Shown piece after piece: positions 1 through 6,291 of a stretch of DNA of 22,346 bases. Position numbers and translations under genes: made by a program. The notes beneath the pieces are model-generated. The model made no database searches. It saw only the letters and a list, made by a program, of their open reading frames with translations, and was not told the origin of the DNA. How positions within the stretch are numbered: position 1 is the stretch's first letter; each line of letters begins with the position of its first letter. The DNA is taken from positions 1 to 22,346 of IMG/VR virus record IMGVR_UViG_3300021957_000347. The stretch is one strand, 5' to 3'. Source of the DNA: a virus.

Positions 1-263
1 ATACTTTCTTAAAAGACGGGTACTTTGCAGAACTAAAAAATGCAGAGATACTAAGAGAAAGATTAAGTCTTGCACAAGAAGTAAGTCCGTATGTAGGTAA
101 GTACTATTCTGTTGAGTATGTAAGAAAACATATCTTACAACAAACAGATGAAGATATTATTGAAATTGATGGGCAGATTGCCAGTGAGATAAAACAAGGA
201 ATTATTGCCTCGCAAGATATAAGCAATGATGAATATGGTGATATAAATATAGGAGATGAATAA
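1..263 (+). CDS. gp20: Portal vertex protein gp20, C-terminal part (5' end outside window)
   Basis: The reading frame is open from base 3 and stops with TAA at 261-263, giving about 86 residues of a protein that begins before the window. The visible part contains the segment VGKYYSVEYVRKHIL followed by an acidic, glutamine-rich helix, which resembles the C-terminus of T4-type portal proteins (GKYxSVEYVxK pattern). The portal is the dodecameric ring at the head vertex through which DNA is packaged and on which the prohead assembles. The neighbours support this: gp67-, gp21-, gp22- and gp23-like genes follow in T4 order. The last codons include a TATAAATA string (242-249) that could act as a late promoter for the next gene. 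The identity rests on the short C-terminus plus gene order. Confidence 0.85.
   Translation, partial: TFLKDGYFAELKNAEILRERLSLAQEVSPYVGKYYSVEYVRKHILQQTDEDIIEIDGQIASEIKQGIIASQDISNDEYGDINIGDE
242..249 (+). promoter_or_regulatory. Possible T4-type late promoter upstream of gp67-like gene
   Basis: An exact TATAAATA, the T4 late promoter core, ends 16 nt before the ATG at 266. It lies inside the last codons of the portal gene, where gat-ata-aat-ata codons could produce it by chance in AT-rich DNA. The predicted start near 255 would leave little of the AGGAG at 251-255 in the transcript. Confidence 0.35.
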
Positions 264-265
264 TT

Positions 266-559
266 ATGTCAAATGAAAGTGTAGTAAATATGGTAGATTC
301 ATTAACAGGCGGCGACAATGTTGCGGCTCAAGATGCGTTTAAAAGTGCGTTGACTGATAAGATTGGTATGGCGTTAGATGCTAAAAGGCAAACTGTCGCA
401 AACGACTGGTTGAATGCTGGTGATGAACATGAGGCAATAGAAGCTGGTTCTGAACTATCAGGACAATCTGCTTTTGATGCTGTTGCAGCTCAAGTTGATG
501 CAGATGTTGATGACCATGTTGATTTTGAGATTGATGACGACCAAGTAGAGGAAGAGTAA
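266..559 (+). CDS. gp67: Prohead core protein, gp67-like
   Basis: A 97-residue acidic protein directly follows the portal gene, the position of T4 gene 67, an internal prohead scaffold component that the prohead protease degrades. The N-terminal half contains an ALTDKIGMALDAKRQTVAN segment, similar in style to phage gp67 proteins. The last 25 residues are almost all Asp, Glu and Val, a tail typical of core proteins. The ATG at 266 is preceded by AGGAG at 251-255. The stop is immediately followed by the GTG of the next gene. The call depends on position, composition and the DAKR segment. The family varies in sequence, so the name is probable rather than proven. Confidence 0.65.
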   Translation: MSNESVVNMVDSLTGGDNVAAQDAFKSALTDKIGMALDAKRQTVANDWLNAGDEHEAIEAGSELSGQSAFDAVAAQVDADVDDHVDFEIDDDQVEEE

Positions 560-808
560 GTGAGCGAAATTTCGTTTAAAAGTTTCACAGGTAAACTGGT
601 TGAACGAAAGACTTCGTTACCCACTACGCAGTTTAATAAATTATCTCCGAAGATGAAAGCGGCAATAACAGATATGTATGCAATGATAAACAAGGCATCT
701 GACCCTCTCATCTCTAAGATAGAAGGTATTGTTAAGGCAGTATCAAAGAAACACGGTGTTAGTGTTTATGATATTGAAGATTATATTGACAACGAATTAA
801 TAAAATAA
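560..808 (+). CDS. Small head-module protein in the gp68 position
   Basis: This 82-residue lysine-rich protein starts at a GTG directly after the stop of the gp67-like gene, with GAGGAAG at 548-554 as ribosome binding site. An ATG start would remove the N-terminus. It contains a predicted helical stretch (NKLSPKMKAAITDMYAMINK) and a C-terminal GVSVYDIEDYIDNELIK. T4 gene 68, another prohead core protein, sits here but is longer (about 141 aa). I cannot confirm homology, and position is the main argument. Its basic, helical character next to a very acidic partner would suit a role in the prohead core, which is an inference. Confidence 0.6.
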   Translation: MSEISFKSFTGKLVERKTSLPTTQFNKLSPKMKAAITDMYAMINKASDPLISKIEGIVKAVSKKHGVSVYDIEDYIDNELIK

Positions 809-819
809 AGGAATAAAAA

Positions 820-1245
820 ATGGCTATTGCAACAAGAACACTCAAAGATACAAAAATTGCAACAGGTAGTGGTGCTGCTGGTGGTAAAGTAACTGTCTTA
901 GTAAACATGAATGACAATACTACTGCCGACTCACTTGTAGTTGATGCAAGTGGTTTAGCGGGACATGCTAATGGTGCAAAACTAGATATCACCAGAATAT
1001 GGTGGGCATTAGTACAAGGTACTGCTGACGATAACACAGGTTGGGCTTCGCTTTATTTTGAAGGCGATACTGATGTTACAGCAATTAATCTTGCTGGCAC
1101 AGGACACTATGATGGCACTGCTGGTAAAATTGAAAACAGCGCAACAAATACCGGCGCAACTTCGGGAGATATAAAGTTAAGTGCTTATGGTGTTTCTGGT
1201 TATGTTATGATTGAACTAAGAAAAGACGAAAGCTTTACTGCGTAA
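820..1245 (+). CDS. Beta-rich putative virion protein A (paralogue of the gene at 1590)
   Basis: A 141-residue protein with a clean start: AAAGGA at 807-812, seven bases before the ATG. It is rich in Gly, Ala, Thr and Ser, with alternating hydrophobic strands, no signal peptide and no membrane segment. It shares a block pattern with the protein at 1590-2009: LVVDASGL, then an ITRIWWA strand, a GHYD turn, and a C-terminal SGYVMIELRK strand. This looks like a small beta-sandwich. Lying between the prohead core and protease genes, it is probably expressed late and may be a head decoration or other virion protein. I recognise no named family. Confidence 0.7.
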   Translation: MAIATRTLKDTKIATGSGAAGGKVTVLVNMNDNTTADSLVVDASGLAGHANGAKLDITRIWWALVQGTADDNTGWASLYFEGDTDVTAINLAGTGHYDGTAGKIENSATNTGATSGDIKLSAYGVSGYVMIELRKDESFTA

Positions 1246-1251
1246 TTTCTA

Positions 1252-1590
1252 ATGAATAATACGGAAGTTGTGAATACTGCTTCCAAGTACATTGTTAAGA
1301 CGACAGGTGCTGGAAGCGAAACCGACCAAGTGTTGGTTAATGCGAATGACCTGACAGGTGGTACAAATGAATCACTCATATGTTTGATTGAGTGTTACTA
1401 TCTGATAGAAGGTACAGGAACATTGACAATTAGTGCTGATAGTGAGAGTAAACCTTTAACTTTAACTGGCAAAGGCAAGTACGGATTAAGACCAGACCAG
1501 TTACAGTTTGGTAATGACAGAAAAATGACACTAACAACTGACTCAAATATAAAGAGTTATTTGTTAGTAACAGAATTTAGGAGAAAATAA
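1252..1590 (+). CDS. Beta-rich putative virion protein B (diverged relative of its neighbours)
   Basis: A 112-residue protein between the two clearer paralogues. It keeps their outline: an N-terminal strand after a short Thr/Val tail, a DQVLVNANDLTGG segment in the place of the LVxxxASxL block, a KYGL turn, and a C-terminal strand SYLLVTEFRRK comparable to YVMIELRK and YTLIVEVRK. No good ribosome binding site precedes the ATG at 1252, six bases after the preceding stop, so translation may be coupled. The stop overlaps the next ATG (TAATG at 1588-1592). Function is unknown; a virion role is inferred from location. Confidence 0.65.
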   Translation: MNNTEVVNTASKYIVKTTGAGSETDQVLVNANDLTGGTNESLICLIECYYLIEGTGTLTISADSESKPLTLTGKGKYGLRPDQLQFGNDRKMTLTTDSNIKSYLLVTEFRRK

Positions 1591-2009
1591 TGGCTGATGT
1601 TGTAACAAGTCAAACATTAGTAGACACAGCAGGCACAAAGACTGTAATGAAGTTTACTAATATGAGTGATGGTTCAGGTGAAACACTTGTAACAAAGATG
1701 GACGCTAGTGCGTTGACATTTATGACCGAAGATGCGACAAAGAGTATCGCAAAAATTTGGTGGAGTTGTAATACAACGAATGGTAAATCAGGTGTTGAGT
1801 TGTTGTGGGCAGGAAGTGGTACGAGTTCTGCGAATTCAACAATAGGATTTTTTACTGGTGTTGGTTATTGGGATTTATATACGGCTGGTAATAGTATACC
1901 TAATAATGCAACATTGACAAGTCTGACATCTCCTGCTGGTGATGTGTTATTATCAACAAAAGGATTTGTTGCCGGAGATAACTATACATTAATAGTAGAA
2001 GTAAGATAG
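1590..2009 (+). CDS. Beta-rich putative virion protein C (paralogue of the gene at 820)
   Basis: A 139-residue protein with AGGAG at 1579-1583 and a start codon overlapping the previous stop. It matches the 820-1245 protein in block order: LVTKMDASALTF, then SIAKIWWSC, a GYWD turn, a GDVLLSTKG segment and a C-terminal YTLIVEVR strand. The IWW pair and the Gly-aromatic-Asp turn are the clearest shared positions. This suggests gene duplication within the head module. A small beta-sandwich that decorates the capsid or forms part of the virion is a reasonable inference, but no specific family is recognised. Confidence 0.7.
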   Translation: MADVVTSQTLVDTAGTKTVMKFTNMSDGSGETLVTKMDASALTFMTEDATKSIAKIWWSCNTTNGKSGVELLWAGSGTSSANSTIGFFTGVGYWDLYTAGNSIPNNATLTSLTSPAGDVLLSTKGFVAGDNYTLIVEVR

Positions 2010-2195
2010 ATGAGTAAGAGAAAACCTAAAGACCATTCTTATGAGATACTCGAAAGAATAGTCGGCACTAAGTCAAAGGCAACTTTGGCCGAAGCGTTCA
2101 AATTAGCATTTGCAGAAAAGTATGATGTTAAGAGAGATGAAATTAAACACGGTATAGTCGATAAAGTCTATAACAAAGAAAAGGTGGAAAAATGA
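2010..2195 (+). CDS. Small basic protein upstream of the prohead protease
   Basis: A 61-residue lysine-rich protein whose ATG directly follows the preceding TAG and whose end overlaps the gp21 start by four bases (ATGA at 2192-2195). It is probably helical (KATLAEAFKLAFAEKYDV) and carries no recognisable domain. The tight coupling to gp21 suggests co-translation with the head genes. It could be a prohead core peptide or a small regulator, and nothing in the sequence decides. The overlaps and uninterrupted frame support it as a real gene. Confidence 0.6.
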   Translation: MSKRKPKDHSYEILERIVGTKSKATLAEAFKLAFAEKYDVKRDEIKHGIVDKVYNKEKVEK

Positions 2196-2827
2196 AACTA
2201 ATTACAGAAACAATTGAAGATATCGATATCTTAACAGAAGCCAACTCAAAAGGTGGTAAAGATTATAAAATTAAAGGTGTCTTTATGCAAGCGGACATTA
2301 AGAACCGCAACGGTCGTGTATATCCAGTAGGCACTTTGCAAACTGAAGTTGCACGATACACACAAGAATTTATCAATAAGAAAAGAGCTTTTGGTGAACT
2401 TGGGCATCCTGACGGACCTACAGTTAACCTAGAAAGGGTTTCGCATATGATAACTAGTCTAACTCCAGAAGGTAAAAACTTCATCGGTGAGGCGAAAATT
2501 ATGGATACTCCTTACGGCAAAATCGTCAAAAACTTAATTGACGAAGGCGCACAGTTGGGTGTATCTTCAAGAGGTATGGGTTCTATATCTAACGGCACAG
2601 TTGGTAAGGACTTTTATCTCGCAACGGCGGCTGACATTGTTGCAGACCCGTCAGCTCCAGATGCTTTCGTAGAAGGTATTATGGAAGGCAAAGAGTGGGT
2701 ATGGGACAATGGCGTACTAAAAAGTAAAACCGTTGAAGAATACAAACAAGAAATAGAAAAAGCAAAAATGCACGAACTTGCAGAAGTGAAGGCAAAAGTT
2801 TTTGCGAATTTTATTTCAAAACTGTAA
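2192..2827 (+). CDS. gp21: Prohead core maturation protease gp21
   Basis: This 211-residue protein matches T4-type prohead proteases, serine proteases of the herpesvirus-assemblin-like fold that sit inside the prohead and cleave scaffold and capsid proteins before packaging. The N-terminal half has KNRNGRVYP and the conserved GELGHPDGP segment, with His72 as likely catalytic His. About 53 residues later comes LGVSSRGMGS, where Ser125 or Ser126 would be the nucleophile. The length is close to T4 gp21. It starts four bases inside the preceding gene, with AAGGTGG upstream, and is followed by gp22 after a 101-bp gap carrying a late promoter. A likely target site (MTE) is visible in gp23. Confidence 0.93.
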   Translation: MKLITETIEDIDILTEANSKGGKDYKIKGVFMQADIKNRNGRVYPVGTLQTEVARYTQEFINKKRAFGELGHPDGPTVNLERVSHMITSLTPEGKNFIGEAKIMDTPYGKIVKNLIDEGAQLGVSSRGMGSISNGTVGKDFYLATAADIVADPSAPDAFVEGIMEGKEWVWDNGVLKSKTVEEYKQEIEKAKMHELAEVKAKVFANFISKL

Positions 2828-2875
2828 AAAAGTACGCAGATTATCCAATTAGCGTAAGCTGAAACGGCTGATTTG

Positions 2876-2883
2876 TATAAATA
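2876..2883 (+). promoter_or_regulatory. T4-type late promoter for gp22-gp23
   Basis: An exact TATAAATA in the 101-bp gap between gp21 and gp22. By the T4 rule, with the box about 6 bases before the start, transcription would begin near 2889. That leaves a 40-base leader containing the AAAGGAG ribosome binding site of gp22. The location in the only sizeable non-coding gap of the head module makes it credible. It would be read by RNA polymerase carrying gp55, which is encoded in this window. Confidence 0.8.
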
Positions 2884-2928
2884 ATTATAATTAACAAAAT
2901 TAATTAATTTTTTAATAAAGGAGACAAT

Positions 2929-3918
2929 ATGTCTGAAACCGAAATTAAAGAAGAAGTAGAAGTGGTTGAGCAAAAAAATGCAGCTAACAAAGATGCAGCT
3001 CCAGCTGAGGCTACTCACCTTGAAAACGACGCTGAAGATTTAGGTGCACCAGTAGTTAAGCCTACTGATAGTAACCCAGACGCAGCGAAAAAGGTATCTA
3101 AAGTATCTGATGTTGCAAATAAAGATGCTAAGGATGGTTCTTTAGAGAAGGACAACAAACCAACTACAGCTTCTGAAGAAGTAGAACTTGACTTAACTGA
3201 TGATGTTAAAGCATTAGTTTCAGCTGACGCTGATTTATCTGAGGAATTTAAAGATAAAGCTGCGACAATTTTTGAAACTGCTGTTAAGACTAGAATCAAA
3301 GAACAGTCAGCGATACTTGAAGCACAGTTTGAAGAAAAACTTGCATCTGAAACTGAAACAGTAAAAGAAGCTATGGTCGAGAAAGTCGATTCATATCTAA
3401 ACTATGTTGTTGAAGAATGGATGAAAGAAAATGAATTAGCAGTAGAAAGAGGTATTCGTACTGAAATCGCTGAAGATTTTATCACTGGACTAAAAGGACT
3501 TTTCAAAGAGCATTATATTGATGTTCCTGAAGAAAAATACAATGTACTAGACGATTTAACTGGTCAAGTCAAAGATTTAGAAAGCAAACTAAACGAACAG
3601 ATTGAGAAAAATGTCAATCTTTCTAAAGATGTTTCTGAGTCTAAGAGAGCAAGTTTAGTTATTTCTGTATCTGAAGATTTAGCAGACACAGAGAAAGAGA
3701 AGTTTGCTTCTATGGCTGAAAATGTTGAGTTCGATAGTGCTGAAAAGTTCCAAGAGAAATTAGAAACTATTAAAGAATCTTATTTCCCTAAAACGAAAAT
3801 AGAAGAAGCTACATCTGCTGATGAAGTTGATTCTGTGGCTACGAATTTACCTGTTAACACTGGTACATCCGATGCTATGGCTGCATATACGGCCGCTATT
3901 TCAAAAGACGCTAAATAG
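2929..3918 (+). CDS. gp22: Prohead scaffold protein gp22
   Basis: A 329-residue, strongly acidic, helix- and coiled-coil-rich protein between protease and capsid genes, as expected for the main scaffold protein that fills the prohead and is later cut up by gp21. The first 100 residues are low-complexity (Glu, Asp, Ala, Lys). Residues about 100-260 contain long heptad-like helices, including VKDLESKLNEQIEKNVNLSK. The C-terminus has the DAMAAYTAAISK motif resembling gp22 C-termini that contact the shell. The start has a strong AAAGGAG nearby. Expression probably comes from the late promoter at 2876-2883. Confidence 0.9.
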   Translation: MSETEIKEEVEVVEQKNAANKDAAPAEATHLENDAEDLGAPVVKPTDSNPDAAKKVSKVSDVANKDAKDGSLEKDNKPTTASEEVELDLTDDVKALVSADADLSEEFKDKAATIFETAVKTRIKEQSAILEAQFEEKLASETETVKEAMVEKVDSYLNYVVEEWMKENELAVERGIRTEIAEDFITGLKGLFKEHYIDVPEEKYNVLDDLTGQVKDLESKLNEQIEKNVNLSKDVSESKRASLVISVSEDLADTEKEKFASMAENVEFDSAEKFQEKLETIKESYFPKTKIEEATSADEVDSVATNLPVNTGTSDAMAAYTAAISKDAK

Positions 3919-3946
3919 ATTCTATTTGGTGGTGATTAACAATTAA

Positions 3947-3954
3947 AATAAATA
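3947..3954 (+). promoter_or_regulatory. Possible variant late promoter upstream of gp23
   Basis: AATAAATA, one mismatch from the T4 late core, lies in the 50-bp gap before the capsid gene. It is followed by AAGGAGAG and then the ATG at 3969. A start near 3960 would cut into the ribosome binding site. It may be weak or not used, with gp23 read through from the gp22 promoter. Confidence 0.35.
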
Positions 3955-3968
3955 ACAAGGAGAGATAA

Positions 3969-5300
3969 ATGTATCTTACTGAAAATTTACAAGAAAAGTG
4001 GCAGCCAGTATTAGAGCATCCAGATTTACCAAAAATCGGTGATAGCTATAAGCGTGCTGTTACAACTGTTATTCTTGAGAACCAAGAAAAAGCAGTAAGG
4101 GAAGACTCAGAGTTTATGACTGAAGCGGCGCCTGCGAATAGCACAGCTGCGGCAGCTAACTGGGATCCTGTACTAATTTCTTTAGTACGAAGAGCAATGC
4201 CTAACCTAATTGCTTATGATGTTTGTGGCGTACAACCAATGACTGGACCAACTGGTCTAATCTTTGCTATGCGTTCAAGATATAGCACTACTGGTGGTAC
4301 AGAAGCGTTATATAACGAAGCTAACACAGAATTTTCTTCTGATAATGCTACTACAAACAGCCCGACAGCATCTGGTGATGCACAAGCAGGAACAAACCCT
4401 GCAATTTTGAACGACAGCCCATCTGCTGGTACTTATACTACTAGTTCTGGTATGACAACTGCTGGTGCAGAAGCTCTAGGCGATGCTTCTACTAACGCAT
4501 TTGCTGAAATGGCGTTCTCTATTGACAAAGTTACTGTTACTGCTCGTTCAAGAGCTCTTAAAGCTGAGTATACAATGGAACTTGCACAAGACCTTAAAGC
4601 GATTCACGGCTTAGACGCTGAAACTGAATTAGCTAACATCTTGTCAAGCGAAATTCTTGCTGAAATCAACCGTGAAGTTGTTCGTTCTATCTATGGTCAC
4701 GCTAAAGCGGGTGCTCAAGTTAATACTACAACTGCTGGTATCTTCGACCTTGATACTGATTCAAATGGTCGCTGGTCTGTTGAGAAGTTCAAAGGACTTC
4801 TTTATCAACTAGAAAGAGATGCTAATGCGATTGGTCAACAGACTCGTAGAGGCAAGGGTAACATAATCATCTGTTCTGCTGATGTAGCTTCTGCTCTTCA
4901 AATGGCTGGTGTTTTAGATTACGCTCCTGCTCTATCTACTAACTTGAATGTTGATGATACTGGTAATACTTTTGCTGGTGTTCTTAATGGTAAGTTCAAA
5001 GTATATGTTGACCCATATAGTGCGAATGTATCTGCAAGTCAATTCTATGTTGCTGGATATAAAGGTACTTCACCTTATGACTCTGGACTTTTCTACTGCC
5101 CATATGTCCCATTACAAATGGTTCGTGCAGTTGGTCAAGATTCATTCCAACCTAAAATTGGTTTCAAGACTCGTTACGGAATGGTTCAAAACCCATTTGC
5201 AACGACTCGTGGTACTGGTGTGCTAGATGTATCTGGCGCAGTTGCTGCTGCAGACCAAAATATGTACTACCGTAGAGTTAAAGTTACAAACATTATGTAA
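3969..5300 (+). CDS. gp23: Major capsid protein gp23
   Basis: A 443-residue T4-type major capsid protein (HK97 fold). Recognisable segments include the N-terminal arm ending FMTEAAPAN, the conserved LVRRAMPNLIAYDVCGVQPMTGPTGLIFAMRSRY, and AEYTMELAQDLKAIHGLDAETELANILSSEI further on. The T4 protease cuts gp23 after a hydrophobic-x-Glu triplet. Here Met50-Thr51-Glu52 is the likely site, releasing a 52-residue propeptide. The protein is shorter than T4 gp23 (521 aa), as is usual in marine T4-like phages. A strong AAGGAGAG precedes the ATG and a strong terminator follows. No gp24 vertex gene follows. Confidence 0.97.
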   Translation: MYLTENLQEKWQPVLEHPDLPKIGDSYKRAVTTVILENQEKAVREDSEFMTEAAPANSTAAAANWDPVLISLVRRAMPNLIAYDVCGVQPMTGPTGLIFAMRSRYSTTGGTEALYNEANTEFSSDNATTNSPTASGDAQAGTNPAILNDSPSAGTYTTSSGMTTAGAEALGDASTNAFAEMAFSIDKVTVTARSRALKAEYTMELAQDLKAIHGLDAETELANILSSEILAEINREVVRSIYGHAKAGAQVNTTTAGIFDLDTDSNGRWSVEKFKGLLYQLERDANAIGQQTRRGKGNIIICSADVASALQMAGVLDYAPALSTNLNVDDTGNTFAGVLNGKFKVYVDPYSANVSASQFYVAGYKGTSPYDSGLFYCPYVPLQMVRAVGQDSFQPKIGFKTRYGMVQNPFATTRGTGVLDVSGAVAAADQNMYYRRVKVTNIM

Positions 5301-5322
5301 TTTTTTCTACAAAGTAGATATG

Positions 5323-5351
5323 AAAAAGGCACCTTCGGGTGTCTTTTTTTT
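5323..5351 (+). terminator. Rho-independent terminator after gp23
   Basis: An A-rich left arm with GGCACC, a TTCG tetraloop and GGTGTC run into eight T's. The stem is 6 bp of mostly GC (one G-U pair) extended by A-U pairs. The UUCG loop and T tract make it a textbook terminator. It closes the head operon 22 bases after the gp23 stop. Confidence 0.93.
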
Positions 5352-5365
5352 ACTTCCATAACTCT

Positions 5366-5373
5366 TATAAATA
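5366..5373 (+). promoter_or_regulatory. Late promoter immediately before the 111-aa gene
   Basis: An exact TATAAATA lies between the gp23 terminator and the ATG at 5379, with only five bases between box and start codon. By T4 geometry the first transcribed base would be at or next to the A of the ATG, giving a leaderless or nearly leaderless mRNA. No Shine-Dalgarno sequence is available in the short gap, which agrees. Confidence 0.8.
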
Positions 5374-5378
5374 ATAGT

Positions 5379-5714
5379 ATGAAAACATTAAAACAAGTAG
5401 AACAAATAGACTGCATTTGCGAAGAAAAATATCAAGACTTAGTAATTACAGAAGCAGAGTATCAAGGTAAAAAAGTCAAACTGAACGACCCGATACGAGG
5501 TGGTAGTAAGAAGTTTTATGTTTATGTCAAAGATGGCGACAAAGTAAAGAAAGTATCTTTTGGTGATACGACAGGATTGTCTATCAAAAGAGATGACCCA
5601 GCGAGAAGAAAGTCATTTCGTGCTAGACACAACTGCGATACTGCAAAAGATAAAACAAGTGCAAGATACTGGTCGTGTTATCAATGGCGTGCAAACGCAC
5701 CTGTAAATAACTAA
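5379..5714 (+). CDS. Conserved basic phage protein (RARHNCD...TSARYWSC motif), unknown function
   Basis: A 111-residue protein with a lysine-rich centre and a well-conserved-looking C-terminal half: SIKRDDPARRKSFRARHNC, then about a dozen residues, then TSARYWSCYQW. The His and Cys residues of that block could bind a metal, although the spacing is not a standard zinc finger. I have the impression of a family found in large marine phages, but cannot assign a role. It is expressed from its own late promoter just after gp23, which points to a virion or head-linked protein. Its TAA overlaps a second, truncated copy of the tail-tube start (TAATG at 5712-5716), so tail-tube was probably its original next gene. 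Confidence 0.75.
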   Translation: MKTLKQVEQIDCICEEKYQDLVITEAEYQGKKVKLNDPIRGGSKKFYVYVKDGDKVKKVSFGDTTGLSIKRDDPARRKSFRARHNCDTAKDKTSARYWSCYQWRANAPVNN

Positions 5715-5733
5715 TGACAACAACGAATGTAAA
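5714..5733 (+). repeat. 20-bp direct repeat, copy 1 (duplicated start of the tail-tube gene)
   Basis: Bases 5714-5733 are identical to 6272-6291, the first 20 coding bases of the tail-tube gene (Met-Thr-Thr-Thr-Asn-Val and part of the next codon). The two copies flank the oxygenase at 5736-6275. The flanking bases differ on both sides, so the repeat is exactly 20 bp. It looks like a target duplication or recombination scar from insertion of the oxygenase. Confidence 0.9.
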
Positions 5734-5752
5734 TAATGATAAAAGTACATGA
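5714..5752 (+). pseudogene. Remnant 5' end of the tail-tube gene
   Basis: ATG at 5714 opens a 12-codon frame (MTTTNVNNDKST) that stops at 5750-5752. Its first seven residues are those of the intact tail-tube protein starting at 6272. It keeps the original TAATG overlap with the 111-aa gene, so ribosomes may still initiate here and re-initiate at the oxygenase ATG (5736), which lies inside this short frame. Confidence 0.75.
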
Positions 5753-6275
5753 TGATTTTTTTGATAAACAATGGTTAGACGAAATATCAGATAGATTTAT
5801 TAATGCTCCATGGTATGCAAACAATGTTGCTAATGCAGACACTTGGCCATATGGATTAAAAGGCACTCATAGAATTCTTGGTGATTGTTTTTATAATACC
5901 GAGTCTGACAATTATAATCATACAGACAAAAAATTAGGTAATGGATTAATAAATTCGTTTGAGCACATACAATATAAATTAAAAAGAGAAATGAAATTGT
6001 TAGTGATACATACCAATTTGCAATTTATGGGTATGGACGGCACACTTCATGTAGATGGTAATAGTAACCAATCTGCCTTTATTTTAATGTTAAGTAATGA
6101 ACATTATTCAGAGAATATAGGTGGTGGTTTTTATCACGAACCTACTGACACAATTATTGATTACAAATATGGTAGACTAATAGAAATTACGGCCTCTGAC
6201 CCACATAAAGGCCTATCATTTAATAAACCGGATATCGCAAGATTTTCCGTAAAATATCTAGGCGAAAATATATGA
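5736..6275 (+). CDS. 2OG-Fe(II) oxygenase 1 (HxD type)
   Basis: A 179-residue putative 2-oxoglutarate- and Fe(II)-dependent dioxygenase. The iron triad is visible: His105-Val-Asp107 in GTLHVDGNSNQSAFILML and His157 in SDPHKGLSF, with Arg169 (ARFSVKY) placed to bind 2-oxoglutarate. The family hydroxylates proteins, nucleic acids or small molecules while turning 2-oxoglutarate into succinate. The substrate is not evident. The gene sits between the two copies of a 20-bp repeat, has no Shine-Dalgarno of its own, and takes its TGA stop from the second copy (ATGA overlap with the tail-tube start). It is the clearest inserted oxygenase in the window. Confidence 0.85.
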   Translation: MIKVHDDFFDKQWLDEISDRFINAPWYANNVANADTWPYGLKGTHRILGDCFYNTESDNYNHTDKKLGNGLINSFEHIQYKLKREMKLLVIHTNLQFMGMDGTLHVDGNSNQSAFILMLSNEHYSENIGGGFYHEPTDTIIDYKYGRLIEITASDPHKGLSFNKPDIARFSVKYLGENI

Positions 6276-6291
6276 CAACAACGAATGTAAA
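6272..6291 (+). repeat. 20-bp direct repeat, copy 2 (functional tail-tube start)
   Basis: The second copy of the 5714-5733 sequence, here forming the first codons of the intact tail-tube gene. Its ATGA also supplies the stop codon of the upstream oxygenase. Confidence 0.9.

Noticed and set aside
490-711. Open frames on the minus strand (also 759-1037, 2614-3018, 3015-3299, 15700-15912, 17501-17842, 18319-18705, 19605-20169)
   Set aside because: They lie opposite well-supported + strand genes, have no ribosome binding sites or recognisable domains, and show low-complexity translations typical of reverse-strand shadows.
786-791. TTGACA near the end of the gp68-position gene, and other TTGACA strings inside coding regions (e.g. 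9322)
   Set aside because: They lie in codons (Ile-Asp-Asn, Leu-Thr-Cys) and lack a TATAAT at 16-18 bases.
4948-5226. Alternative + strand frame inside gp23
   Set aside because: It is out of frame with a clear capsid protein, is rich in Leu/Val/Met as expected of a shifted frame, and has no start signals.
5714-6291. Insertion sequence or homing-endonuclease explanation for the 20-bp duplication
   Set aside because: The inserted segment contains only the oxygenase, with no transposase, terminal inverted repeats, or GIY-YIG/HNH/LAGLIDADG motif.
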